A DNA stretch of 64,000 nt from Polymorphobacter megasporae (GTDB taxonomy: Bacteria; Pseudomonadota; Alphaproteobacteria; Sphingomonadales; Sphingomonadaceae): contig NZ_CP081848.1 in assembly GCF_018982885.2 (NCBI RefSeq), positions 1,364,001 through 1,428,000 on the forward strand, in the 5' to 3' direction. Under the pieces are notes generated by a model that saw only the letters and a program-made list of their open reading frames with translations, did not search any database and had not been told where the DNA came from. Below, piece after piece: positions 53,992-63,072 of this stretch; position 1 is the stretch's first letter, and each line of letters opens with the position of its first letter. A program made the position numbers and the translations under genes.

Positions 53992-55080
53992 TCAGCGGCG
54001 TCCCATCAGCTTGCCGATCATTCCGGTCTTCGCCGCCGCCGGGGCGGGGGCGCGGAAGTTCGCCTCGACCGCGCCGTCGTTCTCGATGAACATCGCGAGC
54101 GTCTTGTCGGTTTCGACCGCGCTGGCGAAGTCGTTCTCCAGCGCCCCGCCGCCGATCGCCGCGATCCAGCCGTCGATCTGCGCCGAATATTCCTCGCCGC
54201 GGAGGTAGAAATCGACGGGATCGCTGAGTTCGGTCGTGTAGCGCGTGTTCCAGCCCGCGGTGTAGCCCTCGGGCAGCGCACCGACGTCGTCGCGCAGGAA
54301 CAGCTGGATCTCCTGCCGGTCGGCGTACAGGCGTCCGGCGGTGCCCCACAACGTCAGCCGCGTCGTCATCTTGCGCACCGACGTGTCGGTCCAGTCGACC
54401 GAGACCTGCGCGGTCAGCCCGCCGTCGTAACGCAGCGTGCCGTAAACCTGGTCGTCGGTCTCGGCCGAGAACACTGGCACCAGCGCCGCCCCGGCGACCG
54501 TTGCGGGCGCGCCGAACAGCCACGTCACGAGGTTGATCGGGTGCGCAGCGTAATCGTACAGGCAGCCGCCGCCCTGCGCGCGCTGGGTCCGCCACGACGA
54601 TCCCTTGGGCTTGGTCACGACCGCACCATACGCCTCGGCGAGGACATGGGTGACGCGTCCGATCGCGTTGGTGTCGACGAGTCGCTTGACCTCGCGGAAC
54701 GCGCCGATGAAGCGGTTGTGATAGCCGACCTGGCAGATCAGCCCTTTTTCCGTGGCGAGAGCGGCAAGCGCCGCGCCCTCGTCGGGGTCGAGGCAGAACG
54801 GCTTTTCGCAGAAAACGTGGAGGCCGCGATCGAGCGCGGCGCGGACCATCGGGCCGTGCATCGCCGACGGCGTCGCGATCAGCACTGCGTCGAGGTCGAC
54901 CGACTTCAGCATCACCTCATAGTCGGTGAAGGTCGCCAGCCCGGTGTATTTACCGAGGACGTCGAGGACGTATTTTGCGCTGTCGCAGATGCCCGCGACC
55001 TCGACGCCGGCATGGGCGTTGATCACCGCAAGGTGCGACAGGCCCATCTTGCCCATTCCGACGACGCCGACCCGGACCAA
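53992..55080 (-). CDS. Gfo/Idh/MocA family oxidoreductase
   Basis: 362 residues. N-terminal Rossmann fold RVGVVGMGKMGLSHLAV (GxGxxG) followed by FCEKPFCLD with the catalytic Lys of the EKP motif near residue 92, then the C-terminal alpha/beta domain with GGGCLYDYAAHPINLV. NAD(P)-dependent dehydrogenase of sugars or inositols. The TTG at 55080 was chosen because GGAGG lies 6 bases upstream; a longer frame carries a non-homologous tail. It is followed after one base by the uncharacterised gene at 53100-53990, and its start is 125 bases from the divergent PssD gene. Confidence 0.87.
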   Translation of the reverse strand: MVRVGVVGMGKMGLSHLAVINAHAGVEVAGICDSAKYVLDVLGKYTGLATFTDYEVMLKSVDLDAVLIATPSAMHGPMVRAALDRGLHVFCEKPFCLDPDEGAALAALATEKGLICQVGYHNRFIGAFREVKRLVDTNAIGRVTHVLAEAYGAVVTKPKGSSWRTQRAQGGGCLYDYAAHPINLVTWLFGAPATVAGAALVPVFSAETDDQVYGTLRYDGGLTAQVSVDWTDTSVRKMTTRLTLWGTAGRLYADRQEIQLFLRDDVGALPEGYTAGWNTRYTTELSDPVDFYLRGEEYSAQIDGWIAAIGGGALENDFASAVETDKTLAMFIENDGAVEANFRAPAPAAAKTGMIGKLMGRR

Positions 55081-55205
55081 ATTCCGCCTCCTCGAGCAAT
55101 GCTGCAGCTTCGTAACCATAGTTCGCACCTGCAACAAGCCGGTTGACAGCGCGAGGCCACCCGCCTTGATGCGAGCGATAGAGCGGTGGGGTTGAGGAAC
55201 AACGA

Positions 55206-55664
55206 ATGGCGACACGGCGAGTGCGTGTCCTCGCGGTCGCTTCGGGCGGCGGGCATTGGGTGCAATTGCTGCGACTGCGTCCCGCATGGGACGGGTGCGA
55301 CGTGGCTTATGCCACCGTCCATCCCGAAGCCGCCGCGCAAGTCCCGGGCGCGCGTTTCTTCAGCTTCAAGGACGCGAGCCGCAAGAACAAGGCGAGCTTC
55401 GCCATCGTCGCGCTCCAGCTGTTCCGCGCGGTCGCCACCGTCCGCCCCGATGTCGTTGTCACCACCGGTTCGGCCCCGGCGCTGTTCGCGATCATGTTCG
55501 GGCGGCTGTTCGGCGCGCGGACTTTGTGGGTCGACAGTATCGCCAACAGCGAAGTGATGTCGTCGTCGGGGCTGCGGGCGCGCAAGCTCGCGCACCAATG
55601 CCTGACGCAATGGCCCGAGCTCGCCGCCGACCCGGTCCCGAAATACTGGGGAGCGGTGCTGTGA
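55206..55664 (+). CDS. pssD: Alg14/PssD-like glycosyltransferase subunit
   Basis: 152 residues. ASGGGHWVQLLRLRPAW near residue 12 and TTGSAPALFAIMFGRLFG near 86 match the membrane-docking half of two-subunit GT28-type UDP-sugar transferases (Alg14 in eukaryotes, PssD/Cps14F in bacteria). Together with the next gene it would transfer a sugar to a lipid-linked precursor of exopolysaccharide. The frame has no strong TM segment but a hydrophobic stretch before the end. It overlaps PssE by a GTGA junction. Confidence 0.85.
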   Translation: MATRRVRVLAVASGGGHWVQLLRLRPAWDGCDVAYATVHPEAAAQVPGARFFSFKDASRKNKASFAIVALQLFRAVATVRPDVVVTTGSAPALFAIMFGRLFGARTLWVDSIANSEVMSSSGLRARKLAHQCLTQWPELAADPVPKYWGAVL

Positions 55665-56182
55665 GTATGGCCGCAAATGACGCTCCCGAGGTCTTCGCGA
55701 GTGTCGGCTCAATGTTCGCGTTCGACCGCTTCGCCCGCGCGCTCGACGATTGGGCCGCAGCGCACCCAGCGACGCGCGTCCTCGTCCAGATCGGCAGCGG
55801 CGCGTACGAACCTAAGCACGCCGCGTTCGTCCGGATGATGCCGCCCGCGTTGTACCAGCGCCGGATCGCCGAAGCGCGGCTGTTCGTGGCCCACGCCGGG
55901 ATGGGATCGATCATCGCCGCGATCCAGGCGGGCAAGCCGCTGTTGATGATGCCGCGCCGCCTCGATCTGGGCGAGCACACCACCGACCACCAGTTCGCGA
56001 CGCTCGCCAAATTCGCCGGGCGCGACGGGTTGCACACCGCAATTACCGTCGAAGACCTTTACGCCGGGATCGACGCGCTGCTCGCCGATGGGGGGACGCC
56101 GCCCGCGCCGATCGAGCCGTACGCCGCCCTCGCCTTCACCGACCGCATCCGCGCCTTCATCCACGGTTCGGACGCCGGCTAG
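55661..56182 (+). CDS. pssE: Alg13/PssE-like glycosyltransferase catalytic subunit
   Basis: 173 residues of the C-terminal GT-B (GT28) half. AHAGMGSIIAAIQAGKPLLMMPRR holds the UDP-sugar binding HAGxGS...P motif typical of MurG/Alg13/PssE. GTG at 55661 overlaps the PssD stop (GTGA) and follows GGGAG by 7 bases; an ATG two codons later is possible. Acts with PssD at the inner membrane on a lipid carrier. A thioesterase gene follows directly. Confidence 0.85.
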   Translation: MSMAANDAPEVFASVGSMFAFDRFARALDDWAAAHPATRVLVQIGSGAYEPKHAAFVRMMPPALYQRRIAEARLFVAHAGMGSIIAAIQAGKPLLMMPRRLDLGEHTTDHQFATLAKFAGRDGLHTAITVEDLYAGIDALLADGGTPPAPIEPYAALAFTDRIRAFIHGSDAG

Positions 56183-56995
56183 ATGGCGCTGATCGACCTC
56201 GGCACGACCGACAGCGCGACGCGCTTCACCCTGTCGGTGACGCCGAACCTCAGCGTCGGGCCGCCCGACCAGCAGTTCCTGTTTGGCGGGGCGGGGCTCG
56301 GCAGCGCGATCGCCGCGCTCGAGGCCGCGACCGGACGGCCGACGGTGTGGGCGACCGCGCAATATCTGTCCTTCGCGAGGCCTCCGGCGGTGCTCGACCT
56401 CGACGTCGTCGTGCCGGTCAGCGGGCGTCATTCGAGCCAAGCGCGGGTGACCGGGCATGTCGGCGCGACCGAGATCTTCACCGTCAACGCCGCGCTCGGC
56501 AGCCGCCCCGGCACGCTGGCGATGCAATGGGCGGCGATGCCCGCGGTCCCGCCGCCCGCCGACTGCCCGCCGATGGTCTACGACTGGGTGCGGCGCGACG
56601 ACGACCTCAACGCCAATTTCGAGCAGCGGATCGCGCACGGGCGTTACGGTCCGGCGCGGCGCAGCGGCGGGCCGAGCGTCGACGGCGAATCGGCGATGTG
56701 GGTCCGCCGGACCGACGGCGGCCCCGTCGACCGGATCACCCTCGCGCTAATGGCCGACTTCGTGCCGTCGGGCATCGGCCACGCGACCGGCGCGGCGATG
56801 GGCGGCAACAGCCTCGACAACACGATCCGCTTCGTCGGCCTCGCCCCGACCGAATGGGTGCTGTGCGACACTGTGATCGAGGGGCTGGCGAACGGCTTTG
56901 CCCACGGCCGGATGCGGCTGTTCGCCGAAAGCGGCGCGCTGCTCGCGACCGCGAGCCAGTCGATGATCGTGCGGACGCACGTGCCGCCGGTGTGA
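56183..56995 (+). CDS. Acyl-CoA thioesterase-like double hotdog protein
   Basis: 270 residues. Two repeated hotdog domains, each with a pattern like RPTVWATAQYLSFARPPAVLDLDV (first) and GHATGAAMGGNSLDNTIRF (second), similar to the TesB/medium-chain acyl-CoA thioesterase II family. It probably cleaves an acyl-CoA. It starts immediately after PssE's stop (no gap), so it is part of that transcript, although a direct role in polysaccharide synthesis is not apparent. Confidence 0.85.
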   Translation: MALIDLGTTDSATRFTLSVTPNLSVGPPDQQFLFGGAGLGSAIAALEAATGRPTVWATAQYLSFARPPAVLDLDVVVPVSGRHSSQARVTGHVGATEIFTVNAALGSRPGTLAMQWAAMPAVPPPADCPPMVYDWVRRDDDLNANFEQRIAHGRYGPARRSGGPSVDGESAMWVRRTDGGPVDRITLALMADFVPSGIGHATGAAMGGNSLDNTIRFVGLAPTEWVLCDTVIEGLANGFAHGRMRLFAESGALLATASQSMIVRTHVPPV

Positions 56996-57024
56996 TAGGA
57001 TCATCGATCATTGGGAGAGTCGTG

Positions 57025-57276
57025 ATGCGTTTCCTGATTGCCGCCGTCGTATTGTCACTATCCGCACCCGCGCTTGCCGACATCGTCCCGGAATGGAGAT
57101 CGGCGGGCTGCGCGGCCGACACCCGGGTCATGCCCGCCGCTGCAGCGAAGGCCGCCGGCTTCCAGCGCCTCGACCAACTCCCGCCCGCCGCCGAATATCT
57201 CACCGTGTATCGCGCCGTCGGTCGCTGTCCCGCGCCGGTCGTGGTCCGCTACGGCATCGGCACGCCGCGACGCTGA
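57025..57276 (+). CDS. Small exported protein, unknown
   Basis: 83 residues. A signal peptide (MRFLIAAVVLSLSAPALA, about 1-18) and a mature region with two Cys (one near 30, one near 69) and charged patches (RSAGCAADTR). GGGAGAG lies 6 bases before the ATG at 57025; a GTG overlaps that ATG. It follows the thioesterase gene by 29 bases. Not recognised. Confidence 0.6.
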   Translation: MRFLIAAVVLSLSAPALADIVPEWRSAGCAADTRVMPAAAAKAAGFQRLDQLPPAAEYLTVYRAVGRCPAPVVVRYGIGTPRR

Positions 57277-57336
57277 CGGCGGTTCAATTTCCGGGTGAAA
57301 TGCGATAGATCGGTCCCAAGCCTTGGGAGTCCGTCC

Positions 57337-58560
57337 GTGAATATCCAGACCAAGATCGCCGCCGATACCGCGCCGCGCTGGCCGCGTTTCGACTGGTCCG
57401 ACCCGCTCCTGCTCGACGCGCAGTTGAGCGAAGACGAGCGGATGATCCGCGATTCAGCGCGCGCCTTCTGCGACGCCGAGCTGCTGCCCGCAGTCCGTGA
57501 GGCCAACCGCCACGAGAAATTCGACCCCGACCTGATGAAGAAGTTCGGGCGCGCCGGGCTGCTCGGCGTCACGATCGACGGCTATGGCTGCGCTGGCGCA
57601 AGCTATGTCGCCTACGGCCTGGTCGCGCGCGAGGTAGAGCGCGTCGACTCGGCGTACCGCTCGGCGATGAGCGTCCAGTCGAGCCTCGTGATGTACCCGA
57701 TCCACGCCTATGGCACCGAGGAGCAACGCCAAAAATACCTCCCCGGCCTCGCCACCGGTGACTTGATCGGCGCGTTTGGCCTGACCGAGCCCGACGCCGG
57801 CTCCGATCCCGGATCGATGAAGACCCGCGCCCGCGCCACCGCCGACGGCTTCGTTTTGAACGGCGCGAAGATGTGGATCACCAACTCGCCGATCGCCGAT
57901 GTCTTCGTGGTGTGGGCGAAGCTCGCCGACGACGCGGGGGTCGACACGATCCGCGGCTTCATCGTCGAGCGCGCCGACGCCGGGCTGTCGACGCCGAAGA
58001 TCGAGGGCAAGTTCGCGCTTCGCGCCGGCGTCACCGGCGAGATCGTGCTTCAGGACGTCGCCATCCCCGCCGACCGCATCCTGCCCGGGGTCAAGGGCCT
58101 CGCCGGACCGTTCGGCTGCCTCAACAACGCGCGCTACGGCATCGCGTGGGGCGTCATGGGCGCGGCGGAGTTCTGCTGGCATGCGGCGCGGCAGTACACG
58201 CTCGACCGCAAGCAGTTCGGCCGCCCGCTGGCCCAGACGCAGCTCGTCCAGAAGAAGCTCGCCGACATGCAGACCGAGATCACGCTTGGCCTGACCGCCG
58301 CGCTTGCTGCCGGTCGCCTGCTTGACGTCCACAACCTTGCGCCGGAAGCGATCAGCCTGATCAAGCGCAACAACTGCGGCAAGGCGCTCGATATCGCCCG
58401 CGTCGCGCGCGACATGCACGGCGGCAACGGCATCTCCGACGAATATGGCGTGATCCGCCACGTCATGAACCTCGAGGCGGTCAACACGTACGAGGGCACG
58501 CACGACGTCCACGCGCTGATCCTCGGCCGCGCGCAGACGGGGCTGCAGGCGTTCTTTTAG
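57337..58560 (+). CDS. gcdH: Glutaryl-CoA dehydrogenase
   Basis: 407 residues, FAD acyl-CoA dehydrogenase of the GcdH type: oxidises and decarboxylates glutaryl-CoA to crotonyl-CoA in lysine, tryptophan and benzoate degradation. [20 protein letters not shown] near residue 145 and [12 protein letters not shown] near 182 are family signatures; the catalytic base is the Glu in [19 protein letters not shown] near 386. The GTG at 57337 follows GGGAG by 7 bases. A hairpin lies after the stop. Confidence 0.92.
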   Translation: MNIQTKIAADTAPRWPRFDWSDPLLLDAQLSEDERMIRDSARAFCDAELLPAVREANRHEKFDPDLMKKFGRAGLLGVTIDGYGCAGASYVAYGLVAREVERVDSAYRSAMSVQSSLVMYPIHAYGTEEQRQKYLPGLATGDLIGAFGLTEPDAGSDPGSMKTRARATADGFVLNGAKMWITNSPIADVFVVWAKLADDAGVDTIRGFIVERADAGLSTPKIEGKFALRAGVTGEIVLQDVAIPADRILPGVKGLAGPFGCLNNARYGIAWGVMGAAEFCWHAARQYTLDRKQFGRPLAQTQLVQKKLADMQTEITLGLTAALAAGRLLDVHNLAPEAISLIKRNNCGKALDIARVARDMHGGNGISDEYGVIRHVMNLEAVNTYEGTHDVHALILGRAQTGLQAFF

Positions 58561-58570
58561 CCCCAGTGAG

Positions 58571-58615
58571 GCTGCACGCAGCGCGGTAAACGCATCTTAG
58601 CGTTTCCCGTGCAGC
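58571..58615. terminator. Extended hairpin after gcdH
   Basis: GCTGCACG (58571-58578) pairs with CGTGCAGC (58608-58615), and inside them GGTAAACGC pairs with GCGTTTCC around an ATCTTA loop. It starts 10 bases after the gcdH stop. No T-run; also a possible block to convergent transcription from the ferredoxin gene. Further along (58680-58700) a second GC stem GCGCGGGC-TTT-GCCCGCGC occurs. Confidence 0.55.
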
Positions 58616-58704
58616 GCGCAGACTCGCGCAAGGCCGGCGGGCGGGGCGGCGGCGAACCGCCGCCGAACCCGTCCGACGAGCGCGGGCTTTGCCCGCGCAA
58701 CCTA

Positions 58705-59025
58705 CTAAGAGATCGCCGTCAACCCCAACTGCACCGCGACATCGATCACCGGCGTGTCCTGTGGGACGACATATACCAGCCCCGCGTCGCGGCTCGTCGT
58801 CACCGCGACCGCGCGGCGCGGGCACAGCTTCATGCAGCCGGTCTCGACGATGCGGATCGGCGAGCGTTTCCACTTCGGCAGGCCGAGCGTCTTGACCAGC
58901 GCCTTCGCCAGCGACTTCGAGCCGTCCTCCCCGAAGCCGCCGCCGACCTTCTTGCCGCACTTCTTGCAGATCGCGACGAGGGTCGTCGCCGGGGTCGGGA
59001 CGGTGCGGATACCGGGTAAGCTCAT
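58705..59025 (-). CDS. (2Fe-2S) ferredoxin-domain protein
   Basis: 106 residues with four spaced Cys: CKKCGKK near residue 20 and GCMKLCPRRAV near 65-70, the pattern of thioredoxin-like 2Fe-2S ferredoxins as found in NuoE-like subunits. No membrane segment. Electron carrier of unknown partner. ATG 59025; TSUP exporter gene on the other strand starts 48 bases away. Confidence 0.8.
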   Translation of the reverse strand: MSLPGIRTVPTPATTLVAICKKCGKKVGGGFGEDGSKSLAKALVKTLGLPKWKRSPIRIVETGCMKLCPRRAVAVTTSRDAGLVYVVPQDTPVIDVAVQLGLTAIS

Positions 59026-59072
59026 GCGTGCTCCTGCTTGACGCGTGCGGCCCAACGCTTCACGCCGCCACG

Positions 59073-59813
59073 ATGCTCCTTCTCGCGCTTCTTTTCGTCT
59101 GTGGACTATGGGCGGGGACGCAAAATGCCCTCGCCGGGGGCGGTTCGTTCGTCACGTTGCCGGCGCTGATCCTGACGGGCCTCGACCCGCGCATGGCGAA
59201 CATCACCTCGACCGTCGCACTGTTTCCCGGACAGGTCACGACCGGACTCGCCGGGCGCAGCCTCGTCGCCGGGGCCGAGCGGCTGTCGTTCCGCGCGCTC
59301 GCGGTCATCAGCCTCGTCGGCGGAATCGCGGGGGCGCTCCTGCTCCTCGTGACGCCGTCGAAGGTGTTCGGCGCGATGGTCCCGTGGCTCGTACTGGCGG
59401 CCACGGGCCTGTTCGCGTGGAGCAGCTTCGGGCCGAAGCCCAAGGGCGAGACGACACCGCCACCGGCATGGGTGTCGGCGCTGATCCAGGGGGTCATCGC
59501 GGTTTATAGCGGCTTCTTCGGTGGCGGCGCGGGGATCGTCACGCTCGCCGCGCTGACCCTCGCGCGGATGCCGATTCGCAACGCGGCGGGGACCAAGAAC
59601 GTCCTCGTGTCGCTCTCGAACATCGCCGCCGCGATCGTCTTTGCCGCAACGACGGCGATTCCCTGGGCGAAGGCGGCGGCGGTCGGCGCGGGGTCGATGG
59701 TCGGCGGCTATGCCGGGGCGATCCTGCTCAAGCGCGTTCCGGTGATGTGGCTCAGGGTCGGGGTCATCGTCATCGGTGCCGCGCTGACGATCGGCCTGTT
59801 TGTTCGCGGCTAG
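59073..59813 (+). CDS. TSUP-family permease (TauE/SafE-like)
   Basis: 246 residues with seven to eight helices. Double motif TQNALAGGGSFVTLPALILTG and FFGGGAGIVTLAALTLAR is the internal TSUP repeat. Probably an anion (sulfite, sulfonate or thiosulfate) transporter; specificity not visible. The ATG at 59073 was chosen over an upstream one because the first hydrophobic segment begins there. Divergent from the ferredoxin gene; followed by argB after 42 bases containing a short palindrome CGGCTATAGCCG. Confidence 0.85.
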   Translation: MLLLALLFVCGLWAGTQNALAGGGSFVTLPALILTGLDPRMANITSTVALFPGQVTTGLAGRSLVAGAERLSFRALAVISLVGGIAGALLLLVTPSKVFGAMVPWLVLAATGLFAWSSFGPKPKGETTPPPAWVSALIQGVIAVYSGFFGGGAGIVTLAALTLARMPIRNAAGTKNVLVSLSNIAAAIVFAATTAIPWAKAAAVGAGSMVGGYAGAILLKRVPVMWLRVGVIVIGAALTIGLFVRG

Positions 59814-59855
59814 CGGCTATAGCCGCGGGCGTGGCTAGCCCGCTATAGGCGCTGC

Positions 59856-60755
59856 ATGCCCGACAATTCTCCCGACCCGCACGCGCTGGCGAAGACCGAA
59901 ACGCTGATCGAGGCGCTGCCGTATCTCCAGCGATACGCAGGCCAGACCTTCGTTGTGAAGTACGGCGGCCACGCGATGGGCAACCCCGAAATGGCGAAGG
60001 ACTTCGCCGACGATATCGTCCTGCTCAAGGCGTGCGGCATCAACGTCGTCGTCGTCCACGGCGGCGGCCCGCAGATCGGCGCGATGCTCGAACGGCTCGG
60101 GCTCCACAGCACCTTCGTCGACGGGCTGCGCGTCACCGACGCCGCGACCGCGCAGGTCGCCGAGATGGTTCTCGCTGGGTCGATCAACAAGGAACTCGTC
60201 GCGTGGATCAACGCCGCGGGTGGCGTCGCGGCGGGGATCTCGGGGAAGGACGCCAACCTCGTCCGCGCGGTCAAGGTGACGCGGACGACGCGCGATCCAG
60301 GGAGCAATATCGAGCGCGAGATCGACCTCGGCTTCGTCGGCGAGCCCGTCGCGGTCGACCGCACGCTGATCGACGTCCTGACGACCGCGAACATGGTCCC
60401 GGTGATCGCGCCGGTCGCGACCGGGGTCGACGGCGCGACGTACAACATCAACGCCGACACGATGGCCGGGGCGATCGCGGCGGCGATCGGCGCGGCGCGG
60501 CTGTTCCTGCTGACCGATGTCGCCGGGGTGCTCGACAAGGACGGCCTCCTGCTGACCGATCTCAATCCGCGTACGATCACCGCGCTCGTCGCCGACGGCA
60601 CGATCTCAGGCGGGATGATCCCCAAGATCGAGACGTGCATCACCGCGGTCGGCGCAGGCGTCGGCGCGGCGGTCATCCTCGACGGGCGCGTCAGCCATGC
60701 AATGCTGCTCGAGATCTTCACCCGCGAGGGGGCGGGCACGCTGGTCCGCGCGTAG
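59856..60755 (+). CDS. argB: Acetylglutamate kinase
   Basis: 299 residues; phosphorylates N-acetylglutamate in arginine biosynthesis. [11 protein letters not shown] near residue 33 (ATP binding Lys), [11 protein letters not shown] near 66, GFVGEPV, and the later [14 protein letters not shown] near 219 and [10 protein letters not shown] near 249, as in ArgB of the feedback-sensitive (arginine-inhibited) bacterial type. The other arg genes are not in the window. The ATG has only a weak upstream purine stretch. Confidence 0.95.
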   Translation: MPDNSPDPHALAKTETLIEALPYLQRYAGQTFVVKYGGHAMGNPEMAKDFADDIVLLKACGINVVVVHGGGPQIGAMLERLGLHSTFVDGLRVTDAATAQVAEMVLAGSINKELVAWINAAGGVAAGISGKDANLVRAVKVTRTTRDPGSNIEREIDLGFVGEPVAVDRTLIDVLTTANMVPVIAPVATGVDGATYNINADTMAGAIAAAIGAARLFLLTDVAGVLDKDGLLLTDLNPRTITALVADGTISGGMIPKIETCITAVGAGVGAAVILDGRVSHAMLLEIFTREGAGTLVRA

Positions 60756-60844
60756 CTCGTGCTCGGCTTCGCCCAAAGGGAGCGAAGATTGCGCGCGGGG
60801 GCGACACGCCCTAGATGCTGCGGCGCAACCTCAAGGGCTCGAAC

Positions 60845-61147
60845 ATGAATTCGCTCGCCGCAATCGTCGGCATCGTCATCATGGTGCTGCAGTGGCTGAT
60901 CTGGCTGTTGATCCTCCAGGCGATCCTGTCGTGGCTCATCGCCTTCAACGTTATCAACACCTACAACAGCTTCGTGCGCGGCGTCCTGCGGACGCTCGAT
61001 GCGATCACCGAGCCGCTGTTGCGGCCGATCCGGCGCATCCTGCCCGACCTCGGCGGGATCGACCTGTCGCCGATGGTGCTGATCCTGATCATCATCCTGA
61101 TCCAGCGGCTGCTGCCCGCGATCCTGCTCGATACGGGTGTGATCTGA
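60845..61147 (+). CDS. YggT family membrane protein
   Basis: 100 residues with two helices ([22 protein letters not shown] and [21 protein letters not shown]) separated by a loop with [23 protein letters not shown], the YggT hallmark. Function in bacteria is not clear; may be linked to K+ homeostasis or division. AAGGG precedes ATG 60845. It overlaps the DUF167 gene by a CTGA junction. Confidence 0.88.
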   Translation: MNSLAAIVGIVIMVLQWLIWLLILQAILSWLIAFNVINTYNSFVRGVLRTLDAITEPLLRPIRRILPDLGGIDLSPMVLILIIILIQRLLPAILLDTGVI

Positions 61148-61467
61148 AGGCATGGGGGGCCATTTCGGGCGGCGTGACGCTGAGCGTCCGCGTGTCGCCG
61201 CGCGCCGGGCGTAACGCGGTAGAGGGCCTGCTCCCCGACGCCGAAGGCAAGCTCCACCTCGGGGTGCGCGTCGCCGCCGCCCCGGTCGACGGCGAGGCGA
61301 ACGACGCGGTCGAGGCGACCCTTGCGCGCTGGCTCGGGATCAAGCCGCGCGAGGTCGAGGTCACCGGCGGGCTGACCGCGCGGTCGAAGGTCGTGACGAT
61401 CGACGGCGATCCCGTCGCGCTGATCCGCAAGCTGCAGACGCTCACCGCACCAAAGGTAACGGCATGA
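61144..61467 (+). CDS. DUF167 family protein, probable CTG start
   Basis: About 107 residues, DUF167 (YggU-like). [17 protein letters not shown] and [19 protein letters not shown] with [13 protein letters not shown] fit the family. The homologous N-terminus starts around [11 protein letters not shown], i.e. CTG at 61144 overlapping the YggT stop (CTGA); the first conventional start is GTG 61174 with poor ribosome-site spacing. Its end overlaps folD by ATGA. Function unknown, often paired with YggT. Confidence 0.75.
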   Translation: MKAWGAISGGVTLSVRVSPRAGRNAVEGLLPDAEGKLHLGVRVAAAPVDGEANDAVEATLARWLGIKPREVEVTGGLTARSKVVTIDGDPVALIRKLQTLTAPKVTA

Positions 61468-62351
61468 CCGCGACGATCATCGACGGCAAGGCGCATGCCG
61501 CCGCACTTGTCGAGCGGGTTGCCGCTGCGGTTCCCGCCTTCGCCGCCGCGCGCGGGCGCAATCCGGGGCTCGCGGTGGTGCTGGTGGGTGAGAACCCGGC
61601 GAGCGCGGTCTATGTAAAGAACAAGCTGGCGCGGACCGTCGCGGCGGGGATGCGCTCGATCGAGCACCGCCTGGATGCGACCGTGTCCGAGGACGACCTG
61701 CTCGCGCTCGTCGCCGCGCTCAACGCCGACGACGCGGTCGACGGCATCCTCGTCCAGCTGCCGCTGCCGGGGCACATCGCCGAGACGAAGATCCTGACCG
61801 CGATCGATCCCGACAAGGATGTCGACGGTTTCCACCCGGTCAACGCCGGGCGGCTCGCGACCGGGCTGCCGGGGCTGGTGCCGTGCACGCCGTTCGGCTG
61901 CATGATCCTGTTGAAGGCGGTCTTCGGCGATTTGAGCGGGGCCGAGGCGCTGGTGATCGGCCGCTCGAACATCGTCGGCAAGCCGATGGCGGCGCTGCTG
62001 ACCGCGGCGTCGGCGACCGTCACCATCGCGCACAGCCGGACCCGCGACCTCGCCGCCTACGTCGCGCGCGCCGACATCGTCGTCGCTGCGGTCGGCGTGC
62101 CGAATCTCGTTCGCGGCGGGTGGATCAAGCCGGGGGCGACGATCATCGACGTTGGCATGAACCGCATCGGCCTTCCGGACGGTAAGACGAAGCTCGTCGG
62201 CGACGTCGATTTCGCTGAGGCGGTCGAGGTCGCGGGTGCGATCACTCCGGTCCCAGGCGGGGTCGGGCCGATGACGATCGCGTGCCTGTTGCGCAACACG
62301 ATGGTCGCCGCGCACCTGCGTGCTGGCCTGCCGCCGCCGGTCGGGCTGTGA
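61464..62351 (+). CDS. folD: Bifunctional methylenetetrahydrofolate dehydrogenase/cyclohydrolase
   Basis: 295 residues; interconverts methylene-, methenyl- and formyl-tetrahydrofolate for purine and fMet synthesis. [18 protein letters not shown] near residue 41 (catalytic Lys region), [12 protein letters not shown] near 93, [16 protein letters not shown] near 166 (NADP Rossmann) and [11 protein letters not shown] then [18 protein letters not shown] overlaps the DUF167 stop; its own stop overlaps marC (GTGA). Confidence 0.95.
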   Translation: MTATIIDGKAHAAALVERVAAAVPAFAAARGRNPGLAVVLVGENPASAVYVKNKLARTVAAGMRSIEHRLDATVSEDDLLALVAALNADDAVDGILVQLPLPGHIAETKILTAIDPDKDVDGFHPVNAGRLATGLPGLVPCTPFGCMILLKAVFGDLSGAEALVIGRSNIVGKPMAALLTAASATVTIAHSRTRDLAAYVARADIVVAAVGVPNLVRGGWIKPGATIIDVGMNRIGLPDGKTKLVGDVDFAEAVEVAGAITPVPGGVGPMTIACLLRNTMVAAHLRAGLPPPVGL

Positions 62352-62992
62352 TCGCAACGCTCTTCCCGCTGTTCGTCTCGGCGTTCGTCACGCTGTTCGT
62401 CGTCCTCGACCCGCCCGGCGTCATCCCGATCTTCTCGTCGCTGACATCGGGCGCGTCGCCGTTGCACCGCCGGGCGATGGCGTGGCGCTCGACCGCGATC
62501 GCCAGCGGTGTGCTGCTGCTGTTCGGCATCTTCGGCCAGGGCTTTCTCGGCGCTCTCGGCATCAGCCTCGCCGCGTTCCGCATCGCCGGCGGCATCATGG
62601 TGTTCCTGATCGCGATCGACATGGTCTTCGAAAAGCGCACCGAACGCCGCGAAAATCGCGCTGAAGAGATCAGGGGCGGTCGCGCGGTCGTCGAGGAAGA
62701 CATCTCGGTGTTCCCGATGGCGATCCCGATGCTCGCCGGGCCGGGCGCGATCGCTGCGGTGATGCTGCTGTCGGCGCGCGCGCATGGAATCGCCGAGCAC
62801 ATCGTCGTGTTCGGCGCGCTCGCGGCAGTGCTGGCGATCACCCTCGTCGCGTTGCTCGCTGCCGGGCCGGTGATGCGGCTGATCGGAGTCAAGATCGAGG
62901 CGATGGTCACACGGCTGCTCGGCGTGATTCTCGCCGCGCTCGCCGCGCAATTCGTCATCGACGGGTTGCGCGAGGCGTTCCACCTCGCGTGA
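62348..62992 (+). CDS. marC: MarC family integral membrane protein
   Basis: 214 residues with six helices. [15 protein letters not shown] near residue 23 and [19 protein letters not shown] near 115 are MarC (UPF0056) signatures. Once linked to antibiotic resistance, the family's true role is unproven. GTG 62348 overlaps the folD stop. It ends the operon yggT - DUF167 - folD - marC. Confidence 0.92.
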   Translation: MIATLFPLFVSAFVTLFVVLDPPGVIPIFSSLTSGASPLHRRAMAWRSTAIASGVLLLFGIFGQGFLGALGISLAAFRIAGGIMVFLIAIDMVFEKRTERRENRAEEIRGGRAVVEEDISVFPMAIPMLAGPGAIAAVMLLSARAHGIAEHIVVFGALAAVLAITLVALLAAGPVMRLIGVKIEAMVTRLLGVILAALAAQFVIDGLREAFHLA

Positions 62993-63072
62993 GGCCGTTC
63001 ATCGACGGTTGACCCGGGTGTTGTAGTGCGGCGCACGCGTCGCTACGAGCGAGCCCAACGAGGACCGACCAG

